Assembly: GCA_027186245.1 (NCBI GenBank)
Contig: CP114496.1
Location: forward strand, 689,501-753,500
DNA length: 64,000 bases
Reading direction: 5' to 3'
Source of the DNA: Coriaria nepalensis
Taxonomy: Eukaryota; Streptophyta; Magnoliopsida; Cucurbitales; Coriariaceae
Shown here: piece by piece, positions 48,129 through 59,060 of the stretch
How the letters are laid out: each line of letters opens with the position of its first letter
Position numbering within the stretch: position 1 is the first letter of the stretch
Position numbers and translations under genes: made by a program
Notes under the pieces: generated by a model
Seen by the model: only the letters and a program-made list of their open reading frames with translations
Database searches by the model: none
Told to the model about the DNA's origin: nothing

Positions 48129-48855
48129 ACCAGAAAAGGGACTCACATGGGTTATCTATTTTTTTTATTTTTTTATTTTTTATTGTGTTTGTGATGGGAA
48201 GGGGAGTATTATAGGAGATTCATTTAGATCATTGTGTTGTACATTTTTCTTCATTGATCATGGTATCATTTTTTTTATGAATAAAGATGACCAGTATCTA
48301 CGTATCTATGATGTGCTATTATTATCTAGATGTCAATATATGAGGATTTGATTTTAAGGAAGGTAAAGTTCATACCTCTATAGAGATTAATCACCCAACT
48401 CCTGAGCATTCCCGCATTCAATAAACATACTGCATTCAGCCAAATGACCTAGCGAGATTCTGAACAATCATGAGCCAAAACAGAAAACAAAGAACCAAAA
48501 AAAAAAAAAAGAAACAGAGATGATACTTTTTATTTATTTATTTTCGTTTTCCCATCACTAATTGACCCTATTCAAAGCCATCAAAGCCGGGTCAGTTTGC
48601 TCTGCTTACACAAGCTAAAAATAGAATATTTTCTATCCAAATCTATGTTAATCTTCTGTTGAAGCCAAAAATATCAAGAAAAACAAAAAATTACTGTATA
48701 GAGTAAACGTGAAGATGGCCTTTCTGAGTTTGTGCAAACAGGGAATGCAACCAAACTGAAACAGAGAGATCCTTCTATTTTGTGTCGCTGTTAAATGCTG
48801 TACTTTAAACACTGATGCTGGTACCTAATCTTGGTGGTTGAAAGCATCAGAAAAC
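48129..48855. other. Short intergenic region between the small-protein and DEL1 genes
   Basis: Contains the 3' UTRs of the two convergent genes and an A run near 48498-48511; no other feature seen. Confidence 0.6.
48280..48285 (+). terminator. polyadenylation signal
   Basis: AATAAA about 150 bp after the stop codon of the 81-aa gene, preceded by T-rich sequence; a likely near-upstream poly(A) element. Confidence 0.5.
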
Positions 48856-51271
48856 TCATATCGGTTTCTTTGCGGCTTCCGAAAACCAAGATTTCCATGC
48901 TTCGGAGTAATGATCGAAGAGTTGTTGTAAGGCTGCAAGGAAGCGTAACAAGATTCAGAAGGCCAATCCACTTTACATAACAATCTTTGAAGGTAATGGC
49001 TTCATACATAATCAACAGAAGAAGTAAACACCAATCCACTAAGCCTAATGGACAAGGACTAAAGTGTCATTCTTATTGCATATAAACAACCTTTAGACTG
49101 ATATGACAACACCACTTCCAAACTCAAGGGAAGACTCATTCTGACAATTTCAAGTTGAATAATTCTGTTTGACCCTAGTTTTTAGGACACTGAAAACTAC
49201 CTTGATTCTGATACTGAGGACGATAAGTAGAGGCAAGGTTGTTCCAGTCATGAACCGTGTTCACATTGTAAGTATTGTTAGAGACACCAACCTTGGCCAT
49301 GGCTGCAGGAGCAAAGGGTCCAAACTGGTAGCTCCTTTGGCCCTCAATACATTCTCGCTCTAAATAATTTTCATCGACCTCGGTTGGAAAATTATTTTTT
49401 TTCAATTGCTTTTGCATGTTAGAGTTCCAGGTCGCACTCTGTCCCATTGAACTTCCTATTCTGCTCGTCTTACAACTCATGTTTGTCATATCAGTTCCAA
49501 ATTTCCGTTTCACGGACTCTGGGGGAAGCACACTAAAAGCAGACTCATCCTTATATTGCCCTCTTAATCCCAACCATCTAAATGCAGGCTTTCTTCTGGC
49601 TGATGTATAGGTCTGCATGATATTTCAGAAAAAAACTTGACAATTGAGCAAATGATGTAATAGAATTTCTTGCATTGCAAAAATTGTTAATTCAATTAAG
49701 TGGGTCTTAATTAAAGAACGGTAATGTATGTAATTACCTTCTCTATTAAGGCCATTGAAGACAATACATTTGCAATATCGTATAGCCGTCTTACTTTCGC
49801 TGCAGAATTACCATTATTATTCGATTTTCGGCTTACAATTGTCATCATTAATCACAGCTATTTGATTAAGCTAGATTTAAAATTTCTTACTTCTCATTAA
49901 CGCTGAGCTGTTCACATCCCCTATCAACAACTTTGCAGCGTCATCAAGAGAAATAAGATCCACCTGAAAATGTAACTTTGTTCAGCTTATGAACGAGATA
50001 ACACATTGACATAGTACATTAATGATTGGGAGAAGAAAACCTGTATCTACTCACACTAGAGCAGACAAAGAGCTTCACAAAATTCTGTGCAAGAAGTGCC
50101 AAAGATTTCTCCCTCCGGTTATCTGTAAATGAGATACAATATTTAGGTTGATCGGAGATATAACAAACAGAAACCAATATATATAAGCAGAACACTAGAC
50201 TCACATCTGGAAAAAAAATATAATTAACCCAAGTTTTCTCTTCAAAGAGAAAATCACAACCAAAGCAATTTACATTAAAAATATAATGGGTTTAAAAATT
50301 AAATACAATTACCATTTTTTGTTGATCCTGAAGATTTAGAACTGGTATTGATTAAGTTCTGGCTCCCAGTGTTGGGATTTGTACACCCTTCTTCATCATC
50401 ATCTTCATCATCCGAGACCTAAATTTTAAAAATTCTAGATCATATCCGAAAATCATATAGAGAAGAAAGTGAGTAATCTTAAAAACATAAATCGCTTACT
50501 CTCGTGCCATCGTTAGCATCAGAACCATAGCAATTATCATTCATGCCCTCTTCCTATACAAAATTGAATAAAAATCAGACCTAACCAACTCCAATTCATG
50601 GACACCAAAAAATTGCAAGTACCTTAAGCTCTTGTAAAGCAGCAGGTATTGCTCCATACCCTTTCCAAATGTACTGACGTTTTCCCTTCCTCGCAAGAAC
50701 CTATAAATTCAAACGAATGAAAAAAAAAAAAAAAAAAAAAAAAATAATATATATATATATATATATGTGGAGGAAAGAAAAAATCAGAATTCTCACCCCT
50801 ACACTTTCCAAGACATTTACAATATCATAGATCCGCCGCCTCTCAACACCTGAAAATTTCACACAGAAATAGAGAAAGAAAAAAAATTAAAAAAGATTCA
50901 CACGAAAAAGGAAAAGATACGCATGAAGTCAACTCATTCAACAAAATAAACTAAACCTAATTTGGATGCTGCATCATCGAGGCCAATGGAGTGGTCGCCA
51001 TGACTGTCGTACAAGCTCAGAAATCTGCAAGTAAAACGATGAAAAAAAGGTTCAAACGAAGCAGAAATTTTCTAAAAAGAAAAATTAAGCTAAAATATAG
51101 AGAGAAAGTGTACTTGGTGCAGAGAAGACCGAGAGATTTCAGTTTCCTGCTATAGTTGTGGTCTTTGGAGGAAGAAGACTGAGGCATGGAGGAGGAAGCA
51201 GCCGCCATTACTGCAGATCTGAGAGCGAGAGGAGGAATTATCCGCATCGAATTTTTGCCAGAATTTGACAT
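48856..51271 (-). CDS. DEL1: Atypical E2F transcription factor, DEL1/E2Fe type
   Basis: Nuclear repressor of the DP-E2F-like class. Members carry two DNA-binding domains, bind E2F sites without a DP partner, and in Arabidopsis DEL1 holds back endoreduplication. Eleven exons: 51271-51114, 51024-50957, 50849-50797, 50700-50623, 50553-50500, 50418-50313, 50122-50055, 49963-49891, 49799-49738, 49612-49201, 48932-48856; in frame, 402 residues. First domain about 39-113 (YSRKLKSLGLLCTKF, VERRRIYDIVNVLESVGVL, WKGYGAIP); acidic linker with a DDEDDDEE run; second domain about 175-255 (REKSLALLAQNFVKLF, LDDAAKLL, KVRRLYDIANVLSSMALIEK, RKPAFRWLGL). Both RR(I/L)YDI(V/A)NVL recognition helices are intact. 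No dimerisation, marked-box or Rb-binding region is seen, as expected. The C-terminus ends in a Trp-containing helix. Later in-frame ATGs (residues 22 and 29) are possible starts. DEL1 versus DEL2/3 is inference. Confidence 0.94.
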
Positions 51272-51879
51272 TAGGGAAATTGGAGGGAAGAGCGAGAGAG
51301 AAGGACCGTTAGAGGTTGAAGGCGGGAAACGAGAAGGGTTTTTACTTTTTCGAGCGGGTTTTCGAATTTTGAATTTATTTTGCTTTTCTTTTTCTTTTTC
51401 TTTTTTTGCGCTTAAATGTTATTTTCTATTTTCCCTCATTTTGACGGTTTTACCCTTTAGTTTGTCCCCCGCCCGCTCTGCGAGAGCGTGTGCAGTATAT
51501 TGACGGTTTTACCCTTTTATTTTTTATTTATTTATAATATGAGAAATTTTTTAATGAACTGAGATTGTCTAGAGGTTGGATTCTGTTCTTACGAGGATGC
51601 GTGTTCTTGCATTGTGACCGATTAATAAGGGTTGTCGACCGAGATCCAACGGATACAATACATCCACGTAAGGTTTTTAGCCAAAATATCGGAATACAGC
51701 TATACGTCTACGGCTCGGATCTTTGGAATACGACTCATGTATTTTCCATCAAACTCGCATCTTTCGTTCATTCTCTCTTCTTTCTTCTTCCACCATTTTT
51801 TCTAGATTTTACCAAAAAGTCTCTCTCTCGATTTGAGATGGGTTTCATGGTCTGGTCGGAAGTAATTCCAATATGAGCA
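51272..51879. other. DEL1 upstream region
   Basis: Contains the DEL1 promoter with an E2F site. Beyond about 51540 an ATG ORF exists, but no domain is seen; this part may be the decayed upstream portion of the receptor-like-protein pseudogene. Confidence 0.5.
51321..51329 (-). promoter_or_regulatory. E2F binding site in the DEL1 promoter
   Basis: GGCGGGAAA on the plus strand is TTTCCCGCC on the gene strand, matching the E2F consensus, about 50 bp upstream of the DEL1 ATG. Arabidopsis DEL1 is known to be controlled by classical E2Fs through such sites, so conservation here is plausible. Confidence 0.6.
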
Positions 51880-52510
51880 CAATTGCTTTCTCGAATCTCC
51901 GAATCATAGATTTCTCTCATAATGAATTCAACCTGTGAGCTACTTTGGAAACTTCACGGAAATGATGGCTAGTCCAACACTTTCTTGGAGAGATTCCAAT
52001 CATTTATCGGGAGAGATTTCCGATTGACCCTTCGCGTTCTCAACAAGAGGTTGAATTCGCGAGGTTCGCCATCAGTTGGAGATCCATATTATAATGATTC
52101 CGTGATGCTCACATGGAAAGGTAACGAGATTATCATAGAAAATATTCTCACATGGAAAGGTAACGTCCTTTCGGGAAACTTGACCAATCTCGAGTGGTTA
52201 GACCTCTCTTTGAACAAGTTCACCGGAAAGATTCCTGAACAGTTGACAGAGTTGATAGTCCTTTCCACCTTAAGCTTCTCGGAAAATCAACTTGTCGGAT
52301 CCATACAACATTTTCCAATTCAAGTCTTGTGAAGAATCCTCCCCTCCTCCATTCATCACCGACAGGAAGATGTTCAAGAAGAAAATTGAATGTTCCTAGA
52401 TCGGTTTGGTTGGAAAGCTGTGTATATGGGGTATGGATGCGGATTCGGGTTCGGTATGTTCTTAGGGTACCTAGTATTTCATTACCATGTTAAGGAATAC
52501 TCGTCAAACT
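51880..52510 (+). pseudogene. LRR receptor-like protein (RLP) remnant
   Basis: C-terminal part of a leucine-rich-repeat receptor-like protein, broken. Seen in pieces and different frames: an FSNLRIIDFSHNEF repeat, then after a disrupted gap SVMLTWKGNEI (partly duplicated), NLTNLEWLDLSLNKFTGKIPEQL and LSTLSFSENQLVGSI, and finally a membrane segment with the RLP-typical GYGCGFGFGMFLGYLVF run near 52436-52486. Stops and frameshifts separate these parts and the ectodomain repeats are missing. A CTCACATGGAAAGGTAACG block occurs twice (52108 and 52150), a local duplication. Family role: plant surface receptors in immunity or development; this copy cannot make a full receptor. Confidence 0.75.
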
Positions 52511-52612
52511 AGTACTAGAAGACGAAGGAGAAGATCTAATTAGGCAACTAGCAAGTACCCTTCTTTATAATATCCTATGATATTAAGGTTGAAGAATTTG
52601 AAGCACCGGTGT

Positions 52613-52930
52613 AGTGATGGACCGGAGCAGAGCAATGGGCCATAGAAAAGCGAAATGATCTGTAAGGAAAATACAATAAATGATTAGATTTACTTAGTAT
52701 TATTATTTGTTATTACTTTAGTTTTCATATTGTATTAGTTGCTATTTTTTTTAGTAGTTTTCTAAATTATCGTAGAGTTTGCTTGTTATAGGAGTGGCCG
52801 TAGATATTGTTATTTTTTAAGAAGATTTATTTTCGAAAGTAATAGCGTCTCTCGACATTGTAAGTCAAGAAATAGTGTCTTCTAATATCGTGAGTTAGGA
52901 ATAATCATTCTCCGAATCATCGTCTCTTAA
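52613..52930 (+). repeat. 5' LTR of the gypsy element
   Basis: Shares with the 3' LTR the opening GATGGACCGGAGCAGAG, the GATTAGATTTACTTAGTATT block, GGTTTGCTTGTTATA-like sequence and the closing TCTCCGAATCAT block. It lacks about 50 bases present in the 3' copy. Boundaries approximate. Confidence 0.75.
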
Positions 52931-54469
52931 TTGGTATCAGATCCATCGCTACACAATGATGAATCGAGAGTGACTCGATCAAGTTGAGGGAGGAAGTAGG
53001 GGAATTAGTCGCCATATTGCAGCCGCGGATGGAGATTTGGGAGTTAATGCACGTAGCCATAGCCCGAGATGCGAAGTTAAGTGCCACGGTTATGCCACAG
53101 TTACAGAGATCGAAAGGAGGCTGTGTAACGAGGCTGACTTACAGACATGCAATGGCTGTGTGTTTTGCAAAGGGAAAGTGATAGTATCAGATGACATCAG
53201 CCTTCATCATACCACTGATATGAGAGTTCCACGAGACTGCGGAGGGTGGCTACTCTAACTCTTTTCATACTTATCGAGGCTTGCTGCATACATTCACGTG
53301 GTTGGGGATGCGCACTACCATGGAGGATTTTGTTAAGCGTTGCTATGTCTGTTAGCACAATAAAAGTGATAATCGCCGGCTAGCGGGGCTACTTAATCCA
53401 TTGCCTATTCCTGATTAGGTATGGACCGAGATATCAATGGATTTTATTGATGGTTTTCCATTTTCTACAGGCAAAAATTCTATCTTGATTGTAGTGGATC
53501 AAATGAGTAAATATGCGCATGTTATTCCTTTAGCACATCCATATCCCGTGAAGGGATAGTGAAATTACATGGCTTTCTGAAGTCAATTATCTGTGATTGT
53601 AATAGGACTTTCTTGAGAAATTTTTGGAATGAATTGTTCAAGTTTCACGGGACGATTTTGAAACATAGCTCGGCTTATCACCTGGAAACAAATGGCCAAA
53701 CGGAGGTTGTTAACTGCTGTTCAGAGCAATACCTACAGTGTTTCTCTAGTTCGAATATGAAGAAGTAGGATAATTTTTTGGCGTAGGCGAAATATTAGTA
53801 CAATACTTCATTTCAAAAATCTATCAACATGACTCCATAGGAAGGTCTTTATGGATGCCCACCGCCGAGCCCGCGGCAATACTGTGAAGGCAACTCAATA
53901 ATTGAAGCAATAGACAACACTTTACATAGTCGAGATGTGCTCTTACGTGACTTGAAAATTACAACTGAAATTGGATGAAGTAGTAAGCCAACAAGAAATG
54001 CCGAGATGAGCAATTTCACATGGGCAATGAAATCTATTTAAAATTACAACCATATCGTCAATGGTCTATCTTTAAGCGAGTGTCCCAAAAGCTGCCAACC
54101 TTTTTATGGACCCTTTTCTTTTCGATGATGGAACGGATCAGAGTAGTTGCTTACAAGTTACGCCTACCCGATGACGCTAAGATCCACTCGGTCTTTCATG
54201 TTTCTCTCCTCATGTACCGGCTCGGCGACAATCAAGAAATGCTTAGTCCGATGATTCCTCCTAATGACAACGAGGGCAGCCCGGTACTTAAACCATAGGA
54301 AATACTTGCTTTTCGTTGGATTTTCCGACCCAACGATAGCTGTCACGAAGCACTCGTTCGTTGGAAATCTTTTTTACTTGAAGATGCAACATGGGAACCC
54401 ATATCAATCCTTCAACAATAGTTTCCAACTCTCAACCATGAGGACAAGGTTGGTTTTTTGGGGGAGAGT

Positions 54470-54862
54470 ATCGATGGACCGGAGCAGAGTAATGGGCCAC
54501 GAAAGAGTGAGAGAATCCGTAAGGAGAATACAAGGTTGGTGGGATATGTTCCTTAACATTCATGTAGCAGCCTAGTCAATGCACGAGTGATTAGATTTAC
54601 TTAGTATTATTATTTATTATTCCTTTAGTTTTCTTATTATGTTTGTTACTATTTTCTTTAGTAATTTCCTAAATTATCTTAAGGTTTGCTTGTTATAAGA
54701 GATGTTATAGACATTGTTATTTTTTTAAATAAATATTTTCGAAAGTAATAGTGTGTCTTGATACCAGTTAAAAAATAATATCTCCAAATACCGTAAATTA
54801 GGAATAATAATTCTCCGAATACCGTGAATTAGAAATAATAATTCTCCGAATCATTGTCTATC
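54470..54862 (+). repeat. 3' LTR of the gypsy element
   Basis: Partner of the 5' LTR, longer through about 50 extra bases after 54530 and a duplicated CTCCGAATACCGTGAATTAG-like block near its end. The divergence between LTRs suggests an old insertion. Boundaries approximate. Confidence 0.75.
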
Positions 54863-55842
54863 ATCTAGCCTCAATTCGGATCGGTGAAGAAGCTGTTGAT
54901 GGCTTGCATAATTTCTGGGGACTTGTTGCGTACAAATTTCCACGGAAAATGTTCAGTGTACTTCTCTCCTTCAGAAAAGTTTTCCAGAAATTAGTAACGT
55001 ATCCTAACCAATCCAACCAGTATTGAACTCTCCTAACTCGTTTGCATATGAATAATTTGGTCAAATATCTCGTTACTGCAATTGGTAAGAAATAATAAAT
55101 CTAGCACTTACAGCCACATTAATAGCTGTTAATATCTAAGAGGAACATAAATAAGAGCACCATTAATCTCTTCATGCATCAGAGAGAGACATGACTTCAG
55201 GATTGATACAGATGTTGCCGACAAGCTGAAAACATATACCTACAGCAAGACCGACGGCGGCGAACAGTTTAGCCACATATACCCACAGCCAAATTTTAGC
55301 TAAATATAGTGAATTCGAATTAGGGATGAGCAAAATATCCGACACCGCATATAATGAGTGGGTATCACCGGATAGAGGATAATCGTCCAAATTTTCTTTT
55401 AAGAAAATCACATATTTTTATATTTCTAAAAATTTAATATTTATTTGTAATTTATTTTCATATTTTTTTTATTTGATTTAGATTTTTTTTCTTAAACAGT
55501 AAGTATGAGATCATGGGACATAAAATATGGAAACAACTTTACTTTAGATCCCTATTAATTTTTATCAATAATTTATATTTCATTAAATTAATTAATTAAT
55601 TAATTAAAATTTTATAGAAAGGGCATGAATCATCATTGCAACAAATTTCAAGGCAATTCATTCAACCGGCTTTACACTCATTTTCCCACGTCTGCTCCGA
55701 CACATGAATATATATAGATCCTCGGAATAAAAAAGGGTCTAATTATATGATTCTCGAACTTTCCTATAGCCATGGAAGAGAAAATCATGTATGGATACGA
55801 GAACGAGACAAGAAATCTTCAAAATACAAAACCAAATTATAT
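54863..55842. other. Intergenic region between the gypsy element and PPR gene
   Basis: AT-rich, with short ORFs on both strands that show no domain. A GGGATGAGCAAAATATCCG block near 55324 looks like a fragment of a dispersed repeat. The right end is the PPR gene 3' flank. Confidence 0.5.
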
Positions 55843-57345
55843 TCATAATCTGAAGTTGCGGGGAAGACGGCCAGATTTGCTTTGGAGTCTCAGAATCTCC
55901 CTGGCAAAAGCTTGATTGCCCGTAAGCAAAAGCCCATTCAAAACCCGATTGAAAGTAAATTTCCGAGGAAGAAACCCTCTATCCACCATCTCAACCAACA
56001 ACTTCCCGGCCACTAACAAATCGTCCGGTTTCTTCCTCACAAACATTGAACTAATCAAAACATTATATGTATCCAAATTAGGCAAGCAACCACCCTCTTC
56101 ACCCATCTTCTTAAACACTTCCAAACCCTTCTCAATCTCTCCACAATCACAGAAATACCTTATCAACAAATTATACGTCTGAATATTTGGCTCACATTTA
56201 TCATCCTTCATTCTCACCATAAACTCTAATGCCCTATCCATCTCACCAACATGACACAACCCTCTTATGACCACATTATAAGTCGTCAAATTCGGAACAT
56301 ACCCTTTTCTAACCATCTCTTCAAAAAGAGGGATCGCGTTTTCTACACTGTCTTTCTTACACAAAACTTGAATCAAAGCATTATATGTAGCCACAGAAGG
56401 AAGAACCCCATTCCCAACCATTTCGCCAAAAACCCTTCTAGCTTTCTCAATCTCTCCTAAAACCCCAAACCCATGAACCATAGTAGTATAAGTCACCACG
56501 TCAATTTCGCATCTCCGCTTCTTCATCTCTAAAAAGAATTCCCACCCTTCCTTAACTTGACCAGTTCGAAAATACCCTTTAAGCACTATGTTATAACTAG
56601 TCATATTAGGCTCCAATCCCCTCTCAACCATCTCCTTCAAAACCTCCAACGCTTTAGGTACCTTCTTGACCAAACACCACCCATTTGCAATTATATTATA
56701 ACTAACATTATCAGCCCTAAACTTTCCCCTTAAAACCTTAAACAATCTATCATAAGCCATATCCACTCGTTTCGATTTACACAAAATGTCAAGAATGGTA
56801 TTGAAAGAGCTCAGATCTTGACGGACACCATATTCGTGCATAGACAAAAAGACCTTAATAGCCCTATCGGGTTTTCCGGCAGCAACATACCTCTCAGCAA
56901 TGATTGCAAATGTTTTTGGGCTGGGACCTACCCTGCGGGCCCGCATTCGGACCACGAGGCTCCAAAGACATTTATAGTCCCGTAATCGGCCAGAAATGTC
57001 TATGGCGTGATCAAAGGAAGAAGATGAGTGTGTATAGGTTGGATGGTATTCAAGGTTTTTGAAAAATTGGATGGCTTTTGGTCCATGATTCCATAGGCGC
57101 TTCAGTATTTTGTCTACTAGGTCTGCAGTCCATTGAATTTGGGGGTTTTTGAGGATTAGGGTTAGGGATTTTGGGTCCGATTCAAGGAGAAGGGACGCTA
57201 AGGCGGCGTCTTGGTCAGGTTGTGATTCGGTAGTGAGAGAGTGGGATGGTGAAAGTGAGGAAATGGGTTTTGAAGGGTGGAAATGAGGGAGATTGATTTT
57301 TCTTGTGATAATGGTTATGCTCTTTGTTGAAATTCTACAGAACAT
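55843..57345 (-). CDS. OTP43: P-type pentatricopeptide repeat protein (OTP43-like)
   Basis: Organelle RNA-binding protein; the Arabidopsis OTP43 is needed for trans-splicing of mitochondrial nad1 intron 1. Intronless. An ATG at 57366 would give 507 residues; the ATG at 57345 (500 residues) gives a better presequence: MFCRISTKSITIITRKINL, basic, Ser/Thr-rich and lacking acids, as for mitochondrial import. From about residue 145 to 480 it consists of consecutive 35-residue PPR motifs, with the typical TYN(A/V)LI...LCK, TYNVVIRGLC, TYNLLIRYFC and TFNRVLNGLL helices and GxxPN spacing. No E, DYW or SMR domain is seen. The C-terminus AREILRLQSKSGRLPRNFRL resembles OTP43 as I recall it. Orthology is inference: P-class PPRs are a large family. 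Confidence 0.88.
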   Translation of the reverse strand: MFCRISTKSITIITRKINLPHFHPSKPISSLSPSHSLTTESQPDQDAALASLLLESDPKSLTLILKNPQIQWTADLVDKILKRLWNHGPKAIQFFKNLEYHPTYTHSSSSFDHAIDISGRLRDYKCLWSLVVRMRARRVGPSPKTFAIIAERYVAAGKPDRAIKVFLSMHEYGVRQDLSSFNTILDILCKSKRVDMAYDRLFKVLRGKFRADNVSYNIIANGWCLVKKVPKALEVLKEMVERGLEPNMTSYNIVLKGYFRTGQVKEGWEFFLEMKKRRCEIDVVTYTTMVHGFGVLGEIEKARRVFGEMVGNGVLPSVATYNALIQVLCKKDSVENAIPLFEEMVRKGYVPNLTTYNVVIRGLCHVGEMDRALEFMVRMKDDKCEPNIQTYNLLIRYFCDCGEIEKGLEVFKKMGEEGGCLPNLDTYNVLISSMFVRKKPDDLLVAGKLLVEMVDRGFLPRKFTFNRVLNGLLLTGNQAFAREILRLQSKSGRLPRNFRL

Positions 57346-59060
57346 CTTAACAGCGCATATAAGCAATGAATAAGCAAGTACTTTTACCCCTGTAATTCGA
57401 AAAACTTGCCAGCTTCGTCAGTAATCTCAAGTTTCATCGGTTTAAAAAAATGTAAGAAGGAAAAGTAGAGCAAAATTAATTGAAAGATCAAGCGACAGTG
57501 GGAACCAGGAGGTAAGTAAGGTTGGAACACTTTGGGTATGGATACGACGTCGTTATGCATTCGGCGGCTCCTTCACCTTTGCGACTCAGCTCGTCGTATT
57601 AAGCCGCGGCTTTTGAATTCTCCTCCATTTTGAGTGACCAACATCTTGCTCGCCGTGTCAAATGTCAATTCGTTAAGGAACTAAACGGCGCCGTTTTCCA
57701 CTTACTTCTAAAAATGAAATGGTTAGTTGATATTTGAGGTTAGTTGAGATTAACGGTTTAAAACGGTCCTTTTGGAATAATAAGTCAAACGGAATTAGAG
57801 GTTAGTTGATATTAACGGAGTGAATTATGAGGTCCCTTAATAGTTAGATTTGTAAATCCTAAACTGAAGTTTAGAAGCCCAAATTAGGGAACGGGAGACT
57901 TATGTTCCCCTTAATCAAATGAGCTTATTATTTATCCTTTTTGTAGCATAATATCTTAAATAAATAAATCTAATAGTTTTAATTAAAGTATGATAAATAA
58001 TTAATTTTAATATACTATAAGGATAATAAACAAAAAATATATCCATTTATTTAATATTTAATGGTTATTAAACAATTAAATGAGCTCATCTAAAAAATTT
58101 TAGTTTCCCAAACTTTAAATTATTTATTTATTAATTTTTTTTTTAAATTCGAAAAACTCATTCACGCATCTCCGGTGATGAGTTGTAAATTCTAGAGATA
58201 GTGGTTAAATTCACAACCTTATCATATAAATTTAAAATATAATCTCAAACGTGATACACGGTACTTGAATTCAGGACAACATCGGAACAAACATTACCTA
58301 ACCGTTTGGACAATCCTAGATTCCGAACTCCAAATTAAATTATATAATAAAATTTCAGATCCAAACTTATGGGAACCAACGGTTATACGTCATTTACTTA
58401 GTATAAATATTATAACAGTGAAGCATCATTTAATGAGTACAAACAATTGTACTCTTTGAGGTCGGTCTCTATATGTTTAGATCGTATGGTAAGGACTGAA
58501 TCCAAACCCATTTGGGATATATATAGCTCAATCCAATGCTTTTAACTTTCTTCTTGGACAAAACTACATTAACCCATTTTTCAAACCATTGTCTGAAGAA
58601 AAAAGAAAAAGGGTAGAGCTGCTGATTTCATGTCCATTCTTCCATTTTGATCTTTTGACCTTCGAATCAACTTTTTCTTTTCCCAAAGAAGTGATAATTG
58701 AAAAGAAGATAATCATAAGAACAGCTTATAAAGCCAAAAGGAGGCTACATAATTCAATCAGGCATGACCAACAATGCCAAAAGATTCAAATTCGGATACT
58801 TGAAACAAAAAATAACGAGCATCGATTTGCAGAAGATAAAAACCTGTAATTTAACCTCAGGATGATCTAGAATAACATCTATATATGTTACTTACTCAAA
58901 ACATGTACAGCTTCTTTGCTCCAAAAAAAGGGTCCCCACCAAAGAGATCAAAACTCATCTCGACTGAAAATTACAACGAATTTACTGGAGGGGCTCAGGT
59001 TCTTTTCCTTTCTAGTCAAACATATTTGTGATTGTTCGGAATGGTCAGACTTCTTCTTTA
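57346..59060. other. PPR gene promoter and intergenic region
   Basis: The first 400 bases are the PPR promoter and leader, with two perfect palindromes (separate entry). The remainder is AT-rich without a supported gene; an 86-codon ORF near 58600 shows no family features. The right end is the 3' UTR of the coiled-coil gene. Confidence 0.55.
57544..57696 (-). promoter_or_regulatory. palindromic CG-rich promoter motifs of the PPR gene
   Basis: ACGACGTCGT (57544-57553) and AAACGGCGCCGTTT (57683-57696) are perfect palindromes, about 200 and 340 bp upstream of the start codon. AAACGGCGCCGTTT-like sequences are frequent close to plant transcription starts; the binding factor is unknown to me. Confidence 0.4.

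Larger units (their letters stand above)
52613..54862 (+). mobile_element. decayed Ty3/gypsy LTR retrotransposon, internally deleted
   Basis: Two related terminal repeats flank about 1.5 kb. A primer-binding site resembling initiator Met tRNA (TGGTATCAGATCC) starts at 52932, directly after the 5' LTR, and a purine-rich tract (TTTTTTGGGGGAGAG) lies just before the 3' LTR near 54454. Inside, gag-like pieces (about 52980-53170) are followed by integrase remnants (53270-53770: zinc-finger-like part, [34 protein letters not shown] core split here for length, and SSAYHLETNGQTEVVN), then a VAYKLRLPDDAKIHSVFHVSLL segment (about 54150-54210) preceding a probable chromodomain remnant. Protease, reverse transcriptase and RNase H were not seen. 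Several in-frame stops. Order and motifs place it in the chromovirus side of Ty3/gypsy; inactive. Confidence 0.8.

Noticed and set aside
51565..51876. 103-codon ORF upstream of the RLP remnant
   Set aside because: No domain, odd composition, and next to degraded pseudogene and TE sequence.
58589..58849. 86-codon ORF between the PPR and coiled-coil genes
   Set aside because: No recognisable family and AT-rich surroundings typical of intergenic sequence.
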